Shown: positions 26,478-35,169 of the stretch, one piece after another
How positions within the stretch are numbered: position 1 is the first letter of the stretch
How the letters are laid out: the number at the start of each line of letters is the position of its first letter
Assembly: GCF_017356245.1 (NCBI RefSeq)
Contig: NZ_JAFMZZ010000001.1
Coordinates: forward strand, 1,933,624 to 1,997,623
Length of the DNA stretch: 64,000 nucleotides
Source: Bordetella petrii
GTDB taxonomy: Bacteria; Pseudomonadota; Gammaproteobacteria; Burkholderiales; Burkholderiaceae_B
Direction of reading: 5' to 3'
Position numbers and translations under genes: made by a program
The notes under the pieces: model-generated
Seen by the model: the letters and a program-made list of their open reading frames with translations, nothing else
Database searches by the model: none
Told to the model about the DNA's origin: nothing

Positions 26478-26977
26478 CCACGCGCACGCGACTGAACCTC
26501 TTCATCGAACCCAGCCACGCCCGGCGGCTGGACGATCTGGCCGCGCATCGCGGCGTCTCCAAGTCCTCGCTGGTAGCAGCCGCCTTGGCCTCGTTCCTGT
26601 CGCCGGATGGCGCTGATCAGCGCGAAGCGGCGCTGGCGCGGCGTTTGGACAAACTCTCGCGCCAGTTCGACAAGCTCGACCGCGACCAGAACATCCTGAT
26701 CGAGACCGTGGCGATCTATGTGCGTGTCTTTCTGACCATCTCGACGCCCGTGCCAGCCACCCATCAGGACGCCGCCCGCGCCCAGGGCAAGCTGCGCTAC
26801 GGACAGTTCATCGACCAGCTTGCCCGCCACTTGCAACGCGGCCGCAGTCTGGTGCACGAGGTTCATGAAGAAATCTATCCCGATCTGGATGGCCTGGCAC
26901 CGGGCCCGGACGACAGCCTGGCCGCACAGGCCGATTCGCCGGTCGGTCCGCTTGCCGAGGGAGCTGATGATGCGTGA
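26474..26977 (+). CDS. CopG/ribbon-helix-helix protein of the conjugation operon
   Basis: This is a 167-residue protein with an N-terminal ribbon-helix-helix segment (TRLNLFIEPSHARRLDDLAAHRGVSKSSLVAAALASFL). A coiled stretch (REAALARRLDKLSRQFDKLDRDQNILIETVAIYVRVFL) and an acidic C terminus follow. It may bind DNA as a dimer and act as a local regulator, or help dock substrate DNA to TraG. It overlaps traG by four bases and trbB by eleven, so it is co-translated with both. Homologous small CopG-like genes sit at this place in Tn4371-type elements; its function there is not established. Confidence 0.75.
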   Translation: MTTRTRLNLFIEPSHARRLDDLAAHRGVSKSSLVAAALASFLSPDGADQREAALARRLDKLSRQFDKLDRDQNILIETVAIYVRVFLTISTPVPATHQDAARAQGKLRYGQFIDQLARHLQRGRSLVHEVHEEIYPDLDGLAPGPDDSLAAQADSPVGPLAEGADDA

Positions 26978-27950
26978 CACCGACGCCAGCAAAGCCGCCG
27001 CGCGCGAGCGTAGTGTGCAGATGCTGCGCACGGCGTTCGGCCCGGCCATCATCGAAGCCCTGGATGATCCAGACATCGGCGAAGTCATGCTCAATCCGGA
27101 TGGCCGTATTTGGGTGGATAGGCTGCGTAGCGGCCGCGAGCCGACGGGTGTGTCGCTCTCGCCGGCCGATGCCGAACGCATCATCCGATTAGTTGCCGCA
27201 TGCGTACAGGCCGAGGTCCACCGTGAACGGCCGCTCCTGTCGGCGCGCTTGCCGCTACACGGCGAACGGTTCGAGGGGGTGTTGCCGCCGGTGGTCTACG
27301 CGCCGTCCTTCAGCATCCGCAAGCATGCGGTGGGGGTGTTCACGTTGGACGACTACGTGCGTGACGATATTTTGCAGACCGGACACGCGGTCTTCTTGCG
27401 CGGGGCCGTGCGCGATCGCTTGAACATCGTCATCGCCGGTGGCACCAGCTCGGGCAAGACTACATTTGCCAACGCGTTGCTCGACGAAATCGCCGATGGC
27501 GGCGACCGCATCCTGATTCTCGAAGATACCGTGGAATTGCAATGCCGCAACGAGGACCGCGTGCAGCTTTGTACGTTGCCGGGCGCGGCATCAATGGCCG
27601 ATCTGGTGCGCTCGACGCTACGCCAGCGGCCCGATCGCATCATCGTGGGCGAAGTGCGCGGTGCTGAAGCGCTGGATCTGCTCAAAGCCTGGGGCACCGG
27701 CCATCCGGGCGGCATCGCCACGCTGCACGCCAATTCCGCCTACGGCGCGCTGCTGCGCCTGGAACAGCTCACGCTCGAAGCCTCCAGCCAGCCGCCGCGC
27801 GCGCTGATTGCCGAGGCCGTCAACGTCATCGTTTTCCTGGATGGCCGGGGCGCCGCCCGGCGCGTGCGCGAGATCGCGCGCGTAACGGGTCTGGAGGGCG
27901 AGCGCTACGTACTCGATCCCATCCCGCTTACTTTCGGAGAATCCCCATGA
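26967..27950 (+). CDS. trbB: TrbB, VirB11-type secretion ATPase
   Basis: This 327-residue cytoplasmic hexameric ATPase has an N-terminal domain starting MMRDTDASKAAARERSVQMLRTAFGPAIIEALDDPDIGEVMLNPDGRIWVDR. Walker A GGTSSGKTTFANALL is at about 158-172, followed by the Asp box ILILEDTVELQC, Walker B RPDRIIVGEVRGAEALDLL and a His box TGHPGGIATLHAN. It powers assembly and transport of the mating-pair apparatus. The start ATG at 26967 has GAGG six bases upstream; a second ATG follows directly. It ends in a four-base overlap with trbC. Confidence 0.92.
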   Translation: MMRDTDASKAAARERSVQMLRTAFGPAIIEALDDPDIGEVMLNPDGRIWVDRLRSGREPTGVSLSPADAERIIRLVAACVQAEVHRERPLLSARLPLHGERFEGVLPPVVYAPSFSIRKHAVGVFTLDDYVRDDILQTGHAVFLRGAVRDRLNIVIAGGTSSGKTTFANALLDEIADGGDRILILEDTVELQCRNEDRVQLCTLPGAASMADLVRSTLRQRPDRIIVGEVRGAEALDLLKAWGTGHPGGIATLHANSAYGALLRLEQLTLEASSQPPRALIAEAVNVIVFLDGRGAARRVREIARVTGLEGERYVLDPIPLTFGESP

Positions 27951-28300
27951 AGTCGGTCTCGTCACCAACTTATGTACCCGCATTCCGCGACCAGGCTTTG
28001 GCTTTTGCGCATCGCTTTGGCGGGCTGTTGTTGCTCTTTGCCGTGGGCGCGCTGCACGCGGCCGGTTCCAGCATGCCGTGGGAAGCCCCGCTGCAATCCA
28101 TTCTGGAATCGGTGCAGGGGCCGGTGGCGCGCATCGTCGCGGTCATCATCATTATCGTGACCGGGCTCACGCTGGCGTTTGGCGATACGAACGGCGGATT
28201 TCGTCGGCTGATTCAGATCGTGTTCGGCCTGTCCATTGCCTTTGCGGCCTCGTCGTTCTTTCTGTCGTTCTTCTCCTTCTCGGGCGGCGCGCTGATATGA
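27947..28300 (+). CDS. trbC: TrbC, VirB2-type pilin precursor
   Basis: This 117-residue protein has two hydrophobic helices: HRFGGLLLLFAVGALHAAGS, which acts as a signal segment, and ARIVAVIIIIVTGLTLAFG / LIQIVFGLSIAFAASSFFLSFFSFSG in the mature part. This is the pattern of the cyclisable TrbC/VirB2 pilins. Its processed form builds the conjugative pilus. It overlaps trbB and trbD by four bases each. Confidence 0.88.
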   Translation: MKSVSSPTYVPAFRDQALAFAHRFGGLLLLFAVGALHAAGSSMPWEAPLQSILESVQGPVARIVAVIIIIVTGLTLAFGDTNGGFRRLIQIVFGLSIAFAASSFFLSFFSFSGGALI

Positions 28301-28569
28301 CTGCAATGGCCAATCTACCCGAAGGCTTCGAAGCGCCGTTGCACCGGGCGTTGACCGAGCCGATTTTGCTGGGCGGTGCGCCGCGTACGGTGGCGATCGC
28401 CAACGGTACGCTGGCCGCCGCTATCGGTCTGGGCCTGCAACTGTGGTTGCCCGGCCTGGCCTGCTGGTTCGTCGGCCATATGCTGGCGGTGTGGGGCGCG
28501 CGCGCGGACGTGCAATTCATGCAGGTCTTCACACGCCATGTGAAGCATCCGACGCTCTTGGACGTATAG
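28297..28569 (+). CDS. trbD: TrbD, VirB3-type membrane protein
   Basis: This 90-residue protein starts with the family-typical LPEGFEAPLHRALTEPILLGGAPR and has one or two membrane helices (VAIANGTLAAAIGLGLQLWLPGLACWFVGHMLAVW). VirB3-type proteins work with the VirB4 ATPase (TrbE) at the inner membrane. The ATG overlaps the trbC stop and the gene ends ten bases before trbE. Confidence 0.88.
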   Translation: MTAMANLPEGFEAPLHRALTEPILLGGAPRTVAIANGTLAAAIGLGLQLWLPGLACWFVGHMLAVWGARADVQFMQVFTRHVKHPTLLDV

Positions 28570-28578
28570 GAGACGGCG

Positions 28579-31041
28579 ATGCTCAATCTGACCGAGTACC
28601 GCAAGCGTCCCGCGCAACTGGCGGACTGGCTGCCGTGGGCCGCGCTGATCGCCGATGGGGTGGTGCTCAATAAAGATGGCGCGTTTCAGCGCACCATGAG
28701 GTTTCGCGGACCGGACTTGGATAGCGCCACCGAATCCGAGCTGGTCGCGGTGACGGCACGCCTGAACAACGCGCTCAAGCGCTTCGGCTCGGGCTGGGCC
28801 TTGTTCGTCGAGGCCGACCGGCGCGAAGCGGGCAACTATCCCATTGCCACCTTTCCCGACAAACTGTCGTGGCTGATCGATGAGGAGCGGCGCGCCGCGT
28901 TCGAGGAAGCGGGTTCGCACTTCGAGAGCGCTTATCACGCTACCGTGTTGTGGCAGCCCCCCGAGGACGCACGTGCGCGGGCCGGACGGATGCTGTACGA
29001 GAATCCGGCGCGCCAGGGCGTTGACTGGCGCGAGCGCCTGACCGGTTTTATGGCCGAAACCCAGCGTTTTGCTGGGTTGCTCGATGGCGTCATGCCCGAG
29101 GTACGCTGGCTCGACAGCGCGCAAACGCTGTCGTATTTGCACGGCACCGTTTCCACTCGGCCGCATCCGGTGGGCGTGCCCGAAGTGCCCTGCTATCTGG
29201 ATGCGTTGCTGGCCGATAGCGCCCTGGTGGGCGGTGTGGCGCCCATGCTGGGTGACGAACACGTGCGAGTATTGTCCGTGCGCGGGTTTCCGACACGCAC
29301 CTGGCCTGGCTTGCTGGATGATCTGAACCGTCTCGGATTCGCCTATCGCTGGGTCACGCGTTTTATTTGTCTGGACAAGCACGAAGCCGAGGCCGAGCTG
29401 ACACGACTGCGCCGGCACTGGTTCGCCAAACGCAAGAGCGTGCTGGTGCTGCTGCGCGAGACGCTTTCTCAACAGGAAAGCCCGTTGGTCGATAGCGATG
29501 CCGACAACAAATCGGCCGATGCCGATGCCGCCTTGCAAGAGCTGGGGTCGGACGATGTGGCATACGGATACGTGACCGCCACCGTGGTCGTGCGTGACAA
29601 GAATGCGGCCGTGGCCGACGAGAAGCTACGCCTGGCCGCGCGCGCCATCGAATCGCGGGGCTTTGTCGTCGTGCCCGAGACGCTGAACGCGGTCGAGGCG
29701 TGGCTGTCGTCGCTGCCGGGTCACGTCTACGCCAACGTGCGCCAGTGGCTGGTATCGACACTGAATCTGGCTCACCTCATGCCGGCATCGGCGGTCTGGG
29801 CAGGCCAGGAACGCAATGCTCACCTGGATGGTCCGCCACTTGTCGTCACACGCACCGATGGCGCCACGCCGTTTCGGCTCGTGACGCATATCGGCGACGT
29901 GGGCCACACGGTGGTGGTCGGCCCGACTGGCGCTGGCAAATCGGTGCTCTTGGCCATGCTGGTCGCGCAGTTTCGTCGCTATGCCGGTTCGCGTGTTTTT
30001 GTGTTCGAGATGGGACGCTCGTTACGCGCAACGCTTCTGGGGCTGGGCGGCGAGTATCACGATCTGGGTCTGGAAGGCGAAGCCGCTTTCCAACCGCTGG
30101 CACGTGTAGACGACCCTGCGTACCGCAGCCAGGCGGCCGAATGGGTGGAGGGCCGCCTGGCGATGGAAGGTGTCGTGGTCGGCCCCGAAGAAAAAGCCGC
30201 CGTGTGGTCGGCGCTGGGCAGTCTGGCCAGCGCACCCGTCGCGCAGCGCACCATGACCGGGCTCTCGGCACTCCTGCAGTCGAACCGGTTGCGCCAAGCG
30301 CTCGCCCCCTATGTGCTGGGTGGCGCGCACGGACGACTGCTCGATGCGGATCACGACCGGCTGGGGACGGCCGATGTGCAAGGTTTTGAGATGGAAGACC
30401 TGATGCCGGCCAAGGCCGCCGCCAATGCCGTCATCCGTCATCTTTTTGCTCGGCTGGAGGAACGCTTCGACGGCGCGCCCACGTTGCTCGTGCTGGATGA
30501 GGCCTGGTTGTTTCTGGACGACCCGGTGTTTGCTGCGCGATTGCGCGAATGGCTTAAGACCTTGCGCAAGAAAAACGTGTCGGTGATCTTCGCCACACAA
30601 TCGCTGGCCGACATCCGCGATTCGAGCATTGCGCCGGCCATCATCGAAAGCTGTGCCAGCCGAATTTTTCTCGCGAATCCGCAAGCGGTCGAACCGCAGA
30701 TTCGCACGATCTACGAAGGTTTCGGCCTGAACGCCCGCCAGATTCAGCTCGTCGCTCACGCACAGCCCAAGCAGGACTACTACTACCAGTCCCGTTTGGG
30801 CCACCGTATGTTCGACCTGGGCTTGGGGCCGGTATCGCTGGCCTTTGCTGGGGCGGCCTCGCCTGAAGATCAGCGAGACATCGACGCCGTGCTGGCCGGG
30901 AACGGGCGCGACGGCTTTGCTGCGGCATGGCTGCGCCATCGTAGCCTGGACTGGGCGGCCGAACTGATCGATCCCATGTCCGCACCGGCCGCTGCCGCCC
31001 CCATTTCTCCCGTTGTCGACTTATCGGAGGTTTCATCATGA
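28579..31041 (+). CDS. trbE: TrbE, VirB4-type conjugation ATPase
   Basis: This is an 820-residue inner-membrane-associated ATPase. The N-terminal CagE/VirB4 domain starts LTEYRKRPAQLADWLPWAALIADGVVLNKDGAFQRTM, Walker A VVGPTGAGKSVLLAML is at about 446-461, and Walker B TLLVLDEAWLFLDD is at about 635-648. A later IFATQSLADI motif is typical of the family. It drives pilus assembly and substrate transfer with TrbB and TraG. An ATGA overlap links it to trbJ. Confidence 0.93.
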   Translation: MLNLTEYRKRPAQLADWLPWAALIADGVVLNKDGAFQRTMRFRGPDLDSATESELVAVTARLNNALKRFGSGWALFVEADRREAGNYPIATFPDKLSWLIDEERRAAFEEAGSHFESAYHATVLWQPPEDARARAGRMLYENPARQGVDWRERLTGFMAETQRFAGLLDGVMPEVRWLDSAQTLSYLHGTVSTRPHPVGVPEVPCYLDALLADSALVGGVAPMLGDEHVRVLSVRGFPTRTWPGLLDDLNRLGFAYRWVTRFICLDKHEAEAELTRLRRHWFAKRKSVLVLLRETLSQQESPLVDSDADNKSADADAALQELGSDDVAYGYVTATVVVRDKNAAVADEKLRLAARAIESRGFVVVPETLNAVEAWLSSLPGHVYANVRQWLVSTLNLAHLMPASAVWAGQERNAHLDGPPLVVTRTDGATPFRLVTHIGDVGHTVVVGPTGAGKSVLLAMLVAQFRRYAGSRVFVFEMGRSLRATLLGLGGEYHDLGLEGEAAFQPLARVDDPAYRSQAAEWVEGRLAMEGVVVGPEEKAAVWSALGSLASAPVAQRTMTGLSALLQSNRLRQALAPYVLGGAHGRLLDADHDRLGTADVQGFEMEDLMPAKAAANAVIRHLFARLEERFDGAPTLLVLDEAWLFLDDPVFAARLREWLKTLRKKNVSVIFATQSLADIRDSSIAPAIIESCASRIFLANPQAVEPQIRTIYEGFGLNARQIQLVAHAQPKQDYYYQSRLGHRMFDLGLGPVSLAFAGAASPEDQRDIDAVLAGNGRDGFAAAWLRHRSLDWAAELIDPMSAPAAAAPISPVVDLSEVSS

Positions 31042-31766
31042 AAACGTCCATCCTTGTCGTACTCGCCACCGCGCTGGCAGCGGCCACGCCTGCCGCATAT
31101 GCCTGGCGCACCGTCTTCGATCCGTCCAACTACACACAGAATGTCATGACGGCCGCTCGCGCGCTTGAGCAAATCAACAACCAGATCCAGCAGTTGCAGA
31201 ATGAAGGACAGATGCTGGTCAACCAGGGACGCAATCTCGCCACGCTCAACTTCGACAGCATCAATCGGCTACGCTCGACGCTGGCTGCGACGACTCGCCT
31301 GGTCGATGAGGCGCGGGGCCTGACCTTCGATGTGTCGCGCATGGATGCGGATTTTTCTCGGCTCTATCCCGAGCAGTACGGCACCGCCGTCACCCGAGAT
31401 CAGATGGTGCAGGACGCACGCGAACGCTGGACGCAATCGCTCGAATCGCTGCGCACCACCATGCGCGTGCAAGCGCAGGCCGTACAGAGCCTGCGCGACG
31501 ACGAAGGCGTGCTCACCGACATCGTCGCGCAGAGCCAATCGGCCGTGGGCGCGTTGCAGGCGCAGCAGGCGACCAATCAATTGCTGGCCTTGCAGGCCAA
31601 GCAGGCCATCCAGCAGCAGCAATTGCAAATTGCCCAGGATCGCGCCATCGCACTTGATGAAGCGCAAACCGCCGCCGACGAGGCCCAGGCGCGCGAGATC
31701 CGGCGTCGCTTCAGGGGCAATGGCCAAGGCCAGTACACCCCGCAATCCGTGACGTTCTACCCCTGA
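31038..31766 (+). CDS. trbJ: TrbJ, VirB5-type pilus-associated protein
   Basis: This 242-residue secreted protein has the signal peptide TSILVVLATALAAATPAAYA and long, Gln/Ala-rich coiled-coil segments (NNQIQQLQNEGQMLVNQGRNLATL; QQATNQLLALQAKQAIQQQQLQIAQDRAIALDEAQTAADEAQ). It belongs to the TrbJ/VirB5 family of minor pilus components that contact the recipient. Its last residues, RRRFRGNGQGQYTPQ, resemble the C terminus of the lipoprotein encoded just downstream (31780). Confidence 0.88.
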   Translation: MKTSILVVLATALAAATPAAYAWRTVFDPSNYTQNVMTAARALEQINNQIQQLQNEGQMLVNQGRNLATLNFDSINRLRSTLAATTRLVDEARGLTFDVSRMDADFSRLYPEQYGTAVTRDQMVQDARERWTQSLESLRTTMRVQAQAVQSLRDDEGVLTDIVAQSQSAVGALQAQQATNQLLALQAKQAIQQQQLQIAQDRAIALDEAQTAADEAQAREIRRRFRGNGQGQYTPQSVTFYP

Positions 31767-31779
31767 CAGGAGCTTTGCC

Positions 31780-31989
31780 ATGATCAAGACGACGATGGCC
31801 GTAGTGGCCGTGACCGCACTTGCTGCCGCGTGCGGCGACAAGCAGGATGCGCCGACGCACCCAGACGCGCCAGCCGTCGCGCCCAGCGCCGACGATGCCC
31901 GGGTCCAGCGCGCAGCCGAAGAAACCCGCAAGCGCTTTATGGGCGACGGCAAGAGCCAGTACACGCCGCAGCGCGTCGACGGGTTTTAG
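31780..31989 (+). CDS. Small TrbK-like lipoprotein
   Basis: This 69-residue lipoprotein precursor has the signal TTMAVVAVTALAAAC with the lipidated Cys at about residue 18, a Pro/Ala-rich linker and the C-terminal motif RKRFMGDGKSQYTPQRV. In this operon position Tn4371- and RP4-type elements carry trbK, the entry-exclusion lipoprotein, so entry exclusion is the likely role. Sequence likeness to characterised TrbK is slight, and the lipobox is weak (AAAC). Its C-terminal motif is shared with TrbJ (see findings). Confidence 0.65.
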   Translation: MIKTTMAVVAVTALAAACGDKQDAPTHPDAPAVAPSADDARVQRAAEETRKRFMGDGKSQYTPQRVDGF

Positions 31990-32006
31990 GGGCGGGAGCC
32001 ATCCTC

Positions 32007-33269
32007 ATGAACGATCTGGCCATTATCGACCGCTTCACCAACATTTTCTCCCGCTACATTGATTCGGGCTTTGGCCTGGTCAATGGCGAGGTGGCGTTCC
32101 TGTCGGCCACGCTGGTGGTCATCGACATGACGCTGGCGGGCTTGTGGTGGGCGATGGATCATGGTCAGAACGACGTGCTGGCACGACTCATCAAAAAAGT
32201 GCTGTACGTCGGCGTGTTCGCCTTCATTCTGGGTAACTTCAACTGGTTGTCGGGCATTGTGTTCCGTTCGCTGTCCGGTTTAGGACTCATGGCCTCCGGT
32301 TCATCACTGACGATCGCCGAGTTCTTGCAACCGGGCCGGCTTGCGCAGGTGGGCGTCGATACCGCCGCGCCGCTCCTGGAGCGCGTGGGTGACCTGTCGG
32401 GCTTTACCTCGGTCTTTGCCAATTTAGACACCATCGTGGTGCTGTTGCTGGCCTGGCTTGTCGTGATCCTGAGTTTTTTTGTGCTGGCGATTCAGCTTTT
32501 CGTGACGTTGATCGAATTCAAGTTGACCACTTTGGCCGGCTTCGTACTGGTGCCGTTTGCGTTGTGGGGCAAGACCGCCTTTTTGGCCGAGAAGGTGTTG
32601 GGCAATGTCATTTCCGCGGGCATCAAGGTATTGGTGCTCGCGGTCATTGTCGGCATCAGTACGCTCGTCTTTAACGATTTTCGTACCGCGATGGGCCCTG
32701 AGCCGACATTGGATGATGCCGCTGCCGTGATGCTGGCCTCGCTGGCCATGCTGGGTCTGGGGATTTTCGGGCCAAGCATCGCGACGGGTCTGGTTTCCGG
32801 TGCGCCGCAACTGGGCGCGGGTGCGGTGGCCGGCACCGCGCTGGGCACAGCCGGTGTGGCGACAGCCGGTGCCGTTGCGGGTGCCACGGTGGCGGGCGGT
32901 GCGGCTCGGATGGCTGGCGGCGGTGTACGGGCGGCCACGTCGATGGCCAGCGGCGCGCGCAAGGCCTATGTGGAAGGGGCGAGCTTTTCGGGCAAGACCG
33001 GCTGGCGAGCCACTGCGGCGGGACTGAAAGATGTCGCCCGCGCCGGCGCCTCGGCGGCGGGCCGTGGCGTGAAGTCCCGTGTCATGGGGGCCGGACGCGC
33101 CAGTCCTGCGGGTGGATCCACCGTCGCACCATCCGCACCGCCCGCCTGGGCCAAACGCGCGCAGGCCCGCCAGCGCGCTACCCAAGGCGCGACGATGGCC
33201 GCGCACGCCGTGCGCTCGGGCGATGCCGGCGGCAATGGCCTGATTCCCAGCCTACGTGACGATTCCTGA
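32007..33269 (+). CDS. trbL: TrbL, VirB6-type polytopic membrane protein
   Basis: This 420-residue protein has about six to seven membrane helices in residues 20-270 (SATLVVIDMTLAGLWWAM, VLYVGVFAFILGNF, IVVLLLAWLVVILSFFVLAIQLFVTLI, VLVLAVIVGISTLVF). An Ala/Gly-rich region (AGTALGTAGVATAGAVAGATVAGGAA) and a basic, disordered C terminus follow. TrbL/VirB6 forms part of the inner-membrane pore. The ATG at 32007 has GGGAG eight bases upstream; the frame is open much further upstream, but that overlaps the lipoprotein gene. Confidence 0.88.
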   Translation: MNDLAIIDRFTNIFSRYIDSGFGLVNGEVAFLSATLVVIDMTLAGLWWAMDHGQNDVLARLIKKVLYVGVFAFILGNFNWLSGIVFRSLSGLGLMASGSSLTIAEFLQPGRLAQVGVDTAAPLLERVGDLSGFTSVFANLDTIVVLLLAWLVVILSFFVLAIQLFVTLIEFKLTTLAGFVLVPFALWGKTAFLAEKVLGNVISAGIKVLVLAVIVGISTLVFNDFRTAMGPEPTLDDAAAVMLASLAMLGLGIFGPSIATGLVSGAPQLGAGAVAGTALGTAGVATAGAVAGATVAGGAARMAGGGVRAATSMASGARKAYVEGASFSGKTGWRATAAGLKDVARAGASAAGRGVKSRVMGAGRASPAGGSTVAPSAPPAWAKRAQARQRATQGATMAAHAVRSGDAGGNGLIPSLRDDS

Positions 33270-33280
33270 AGGAGATGACG

Positions 33281-33991
33281 ATGCGTTTTCGACGCCCCTC
33301 GGTCAAGTATGCGGCCACGCCCGAGCCCGCGACGCCTTTTCAGAAGGCAGGCCAAGCCTGGGACGACCGCGTGGGCGGTGCCCGTGTGCAGGCCAGGAAC
33401 TGGCGCTTGATGGCGTTCGGCTGCCTACTGCTGGCGGCCGTGTCCACGGGCGACCGCATCATGCGCCACGCCGAAGGCAATGCCGCCGTTCCATACCTTG
33501 TCGAACTCTCCTGTGGCGAGGTCCAATCCGTGAGCCAGGCCATGCCGCTCGGCGATCCCGGAGACCAGGACATCGCCAATCAACTGGCGCGCTTTATCGA
33601 GAGCGTACGTTCGCTGTCCACTGATCCCGTGGTGGTTCGTAAGAATTGGCTCAGCATCTACGACTACACCACCGACCGGGGTGCGGCGTTCCTGAACGAG
33701 TACGCGCGTGAACATGAACCCCTGAAAGACGTTGGTAAGCGCTCGGTCATGGTCGATATCGTCAGCGTGGTTCGCGCCAGCGAACATTCGTTCCAAATCC
33801 AGTGGGATGAGAAAACCTACGTCAATGGTGCCGCCGGTGGCACCGAGCGGTGGACCGCCATTCTGACTATCGTGCAGCAACGCTCGCGTATCGCAGAAAA
33901 GTTGCGCGCCAATCCCTGGGGCATCTACGTCGATGGCATCAGTTGGAGCCGCCAGTTCTCCGCAAACCCTACGCCTGGAGGCACATCGTGA
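33281..33991 (+). CDS. trbF: TrbF, VirB8-type assembly factor
   Basis: This 236-residue bitopic inner-membrane protein has a short basic cytoplasmic N terminus, one helix (WRLMAFGCLLLAAVSTG, about residues 42-58) and a periplasmic VirB8 domain (LSTDPVVVRKNWLSIYDYTTDRGAAFLNEYA ... WTAILTIVQQ ... NPWGIYVDGISWSR). The ATG at 33281 is preferred over the one at 33275, since AAGGAG directly abuts the earlier ATG and is six bases from the later one. It links inner-membrane ATPases to the TrbG/TrbI core complex. Confidence 0.88.
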   Translation: MRFRRPSVKYAATPEPATPFQKAGQAWDDRVGGARVQARNWRLMAFGCLLLAAVSTGDRIMRHAEGNAAVPYLVELSCGEVQSVSQAMPLGDPGDQDIANQLARFIESVRSLSTDPVVVRKNWLSIYDYTTDRGAAFLNEYAREHEPLKDVGKRSVMVDIVSVVRASEHSFQIQWDEKTYVNGAAGGTERWTAILTIVQQRSRIAEKLRANPWGIYVDGISWSRQFSANPTPGGTS

Positions 33992-35169
33992 TGACGCATA
34001 CTTTGTCTGGCTGCAGAGATTCATCCATAAGAAGGACGTTGGCCCCAGCGGCTGGCCAAAGCGCTCGCATGCCGTGGCGACGCCGTATGGTGCAGGACGG
34101 CCGATGGCGACACGGCCGGTCCGCGCGTAGGCCGATGCCGGGCGGTCGCCACGCCGCCTGGGTCGGCGCATATCGGCCATGTCCGTGCGGTCTGGCCTTG
34201 ACAGTGCTCGTCGCGGCGCTGGCCGGTTGCGCCACACGCGGCACGCCGCCGCCCGAGATCGCGCTGGACGATCCTGTCGTGGCGGTCAGTTCGCCGGTCC
34301 AAGTGCCTGAACCTCCTACGCCAGTGGAAATCGTGCCGATGCCACAGCCTTTGCCGCTGCCGGGGCAGTTGAAGGCACTCAAAGACAAACCCGCACCCGA
34401 GCAGACCAGCCCGACGGCACAGGTCAATCGCGCCAACAGCGAGGCACGCATGGCGCCTACGCGCGATGGGTTCATTAACGCGATACAGGTCTGGCCCTAC
34501 AGCGAAGGCGCGCTGTACCAGGTCTACGCCAGTCCCGGGCGCGTAACGCTGGTGCAACTGCAAGTAGGTGAACGGCTGATCGACGTGTCCGCAGGCGATA
34601 CGGTGCGCTGGATTGTCGGAGACTCATCAAGCGGCACGGGCGCTACGGCTCGGCCCAATCTGCAGATCAAGCCGATACGCGCCGGTTTGAAAACGAATCT
34701 GGTGGTCACGACCGATCGACGCATTTACTTGTTGGAACTGGCTTCCACCCAGTCGGCCTGGATGGCTTCGGTGTCGTGGGACTATCCGCAGGACAGGCTG
34801 GCCGCATTAAAGCGGCGCAACGAAGCGGCAGCGCAAGCCATGCCGCTGGGCGCAGGCGTATCGGTAGACCAGTTGCGATTCCGTTATGCCATCACGGGCG
34901 ACACACCGCCGTGGCGGCCGCTACGCGCCTTTGATGACGGCCAGAAGGTCTACATCCAGTTACCGCCCGGCATCATACAAGGGGAACTGCCGCCTTTGTT
35001 CCTCGTTGGATCGGACGGCGATCTGCAATTGTTGAACTACCAGTACCGTGCGCCGTACTACGTGGTGGATCGGCTCTTTGGTGCGGTGGAGTTGCGCTTG
35101 GGCGCAGACGACGCCCAGATCGTGCGCATCGAGCGCAACGACGGCAAAACGGTGCGAGGTGGCACATGA
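33991..35169 (+). CDS. trbG: TrbG, VirB9-type outer-membrane channel protein
   Basis: This protein of up to 392 residues has a lipoprotein-type signal (GLALTVLVAALAGCATRG), a Pro-rich linker and the VirB9 domain (WPYSEGALYQVYASPGRVTLVQLQVGE ... FDDGQKVYIQLPPG ... YQYRAPYYVVDRLFGAVELRLG). The ATG at 33991 overlaps the trbF stop by one base and has GGAGG at nine bases. It places the signal sequence about 75 residues into the frame, behind a very basic Arg-rich stretch. A downstream ATG at 34135 would give a normal signal peptide but lacks a good ribosome site. Confidence 0.85.
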   Translation: MTHTLSGCRDSSIRRTLAPAAGQSARMPWRRRMVQDGRWRHGRSARRPMPGGRHAAWVGAYRPCPCGLALTVLVAALAGCATRGTPPPEIALDDPVVAVSSPVQVPEPPTPVEIVPMPQPLPLPGQLKALKDKPAPEQTSPTAQVNRANSEARMAPTRDGFINAIQVWPYSEGALYQVYASPGRVTLVQLQVGERLIDVSAGDTVRWIVGDSSSGTGATARPNLQIKPIRAGLKTNLVVTTDRRIYLLELASTQSAWMASVSWDYPQDRLAALKRRNEAAAQAMPLGAGVSVDQLRFRYAITGDTPPWRPLRAFDDGQKVYIQLPPGIIQGELPPLFLVGSDGDLQLLNYQYRAPYYVVDRLFGAVELRLGADDAQIVRIERNDGKTVRGGT

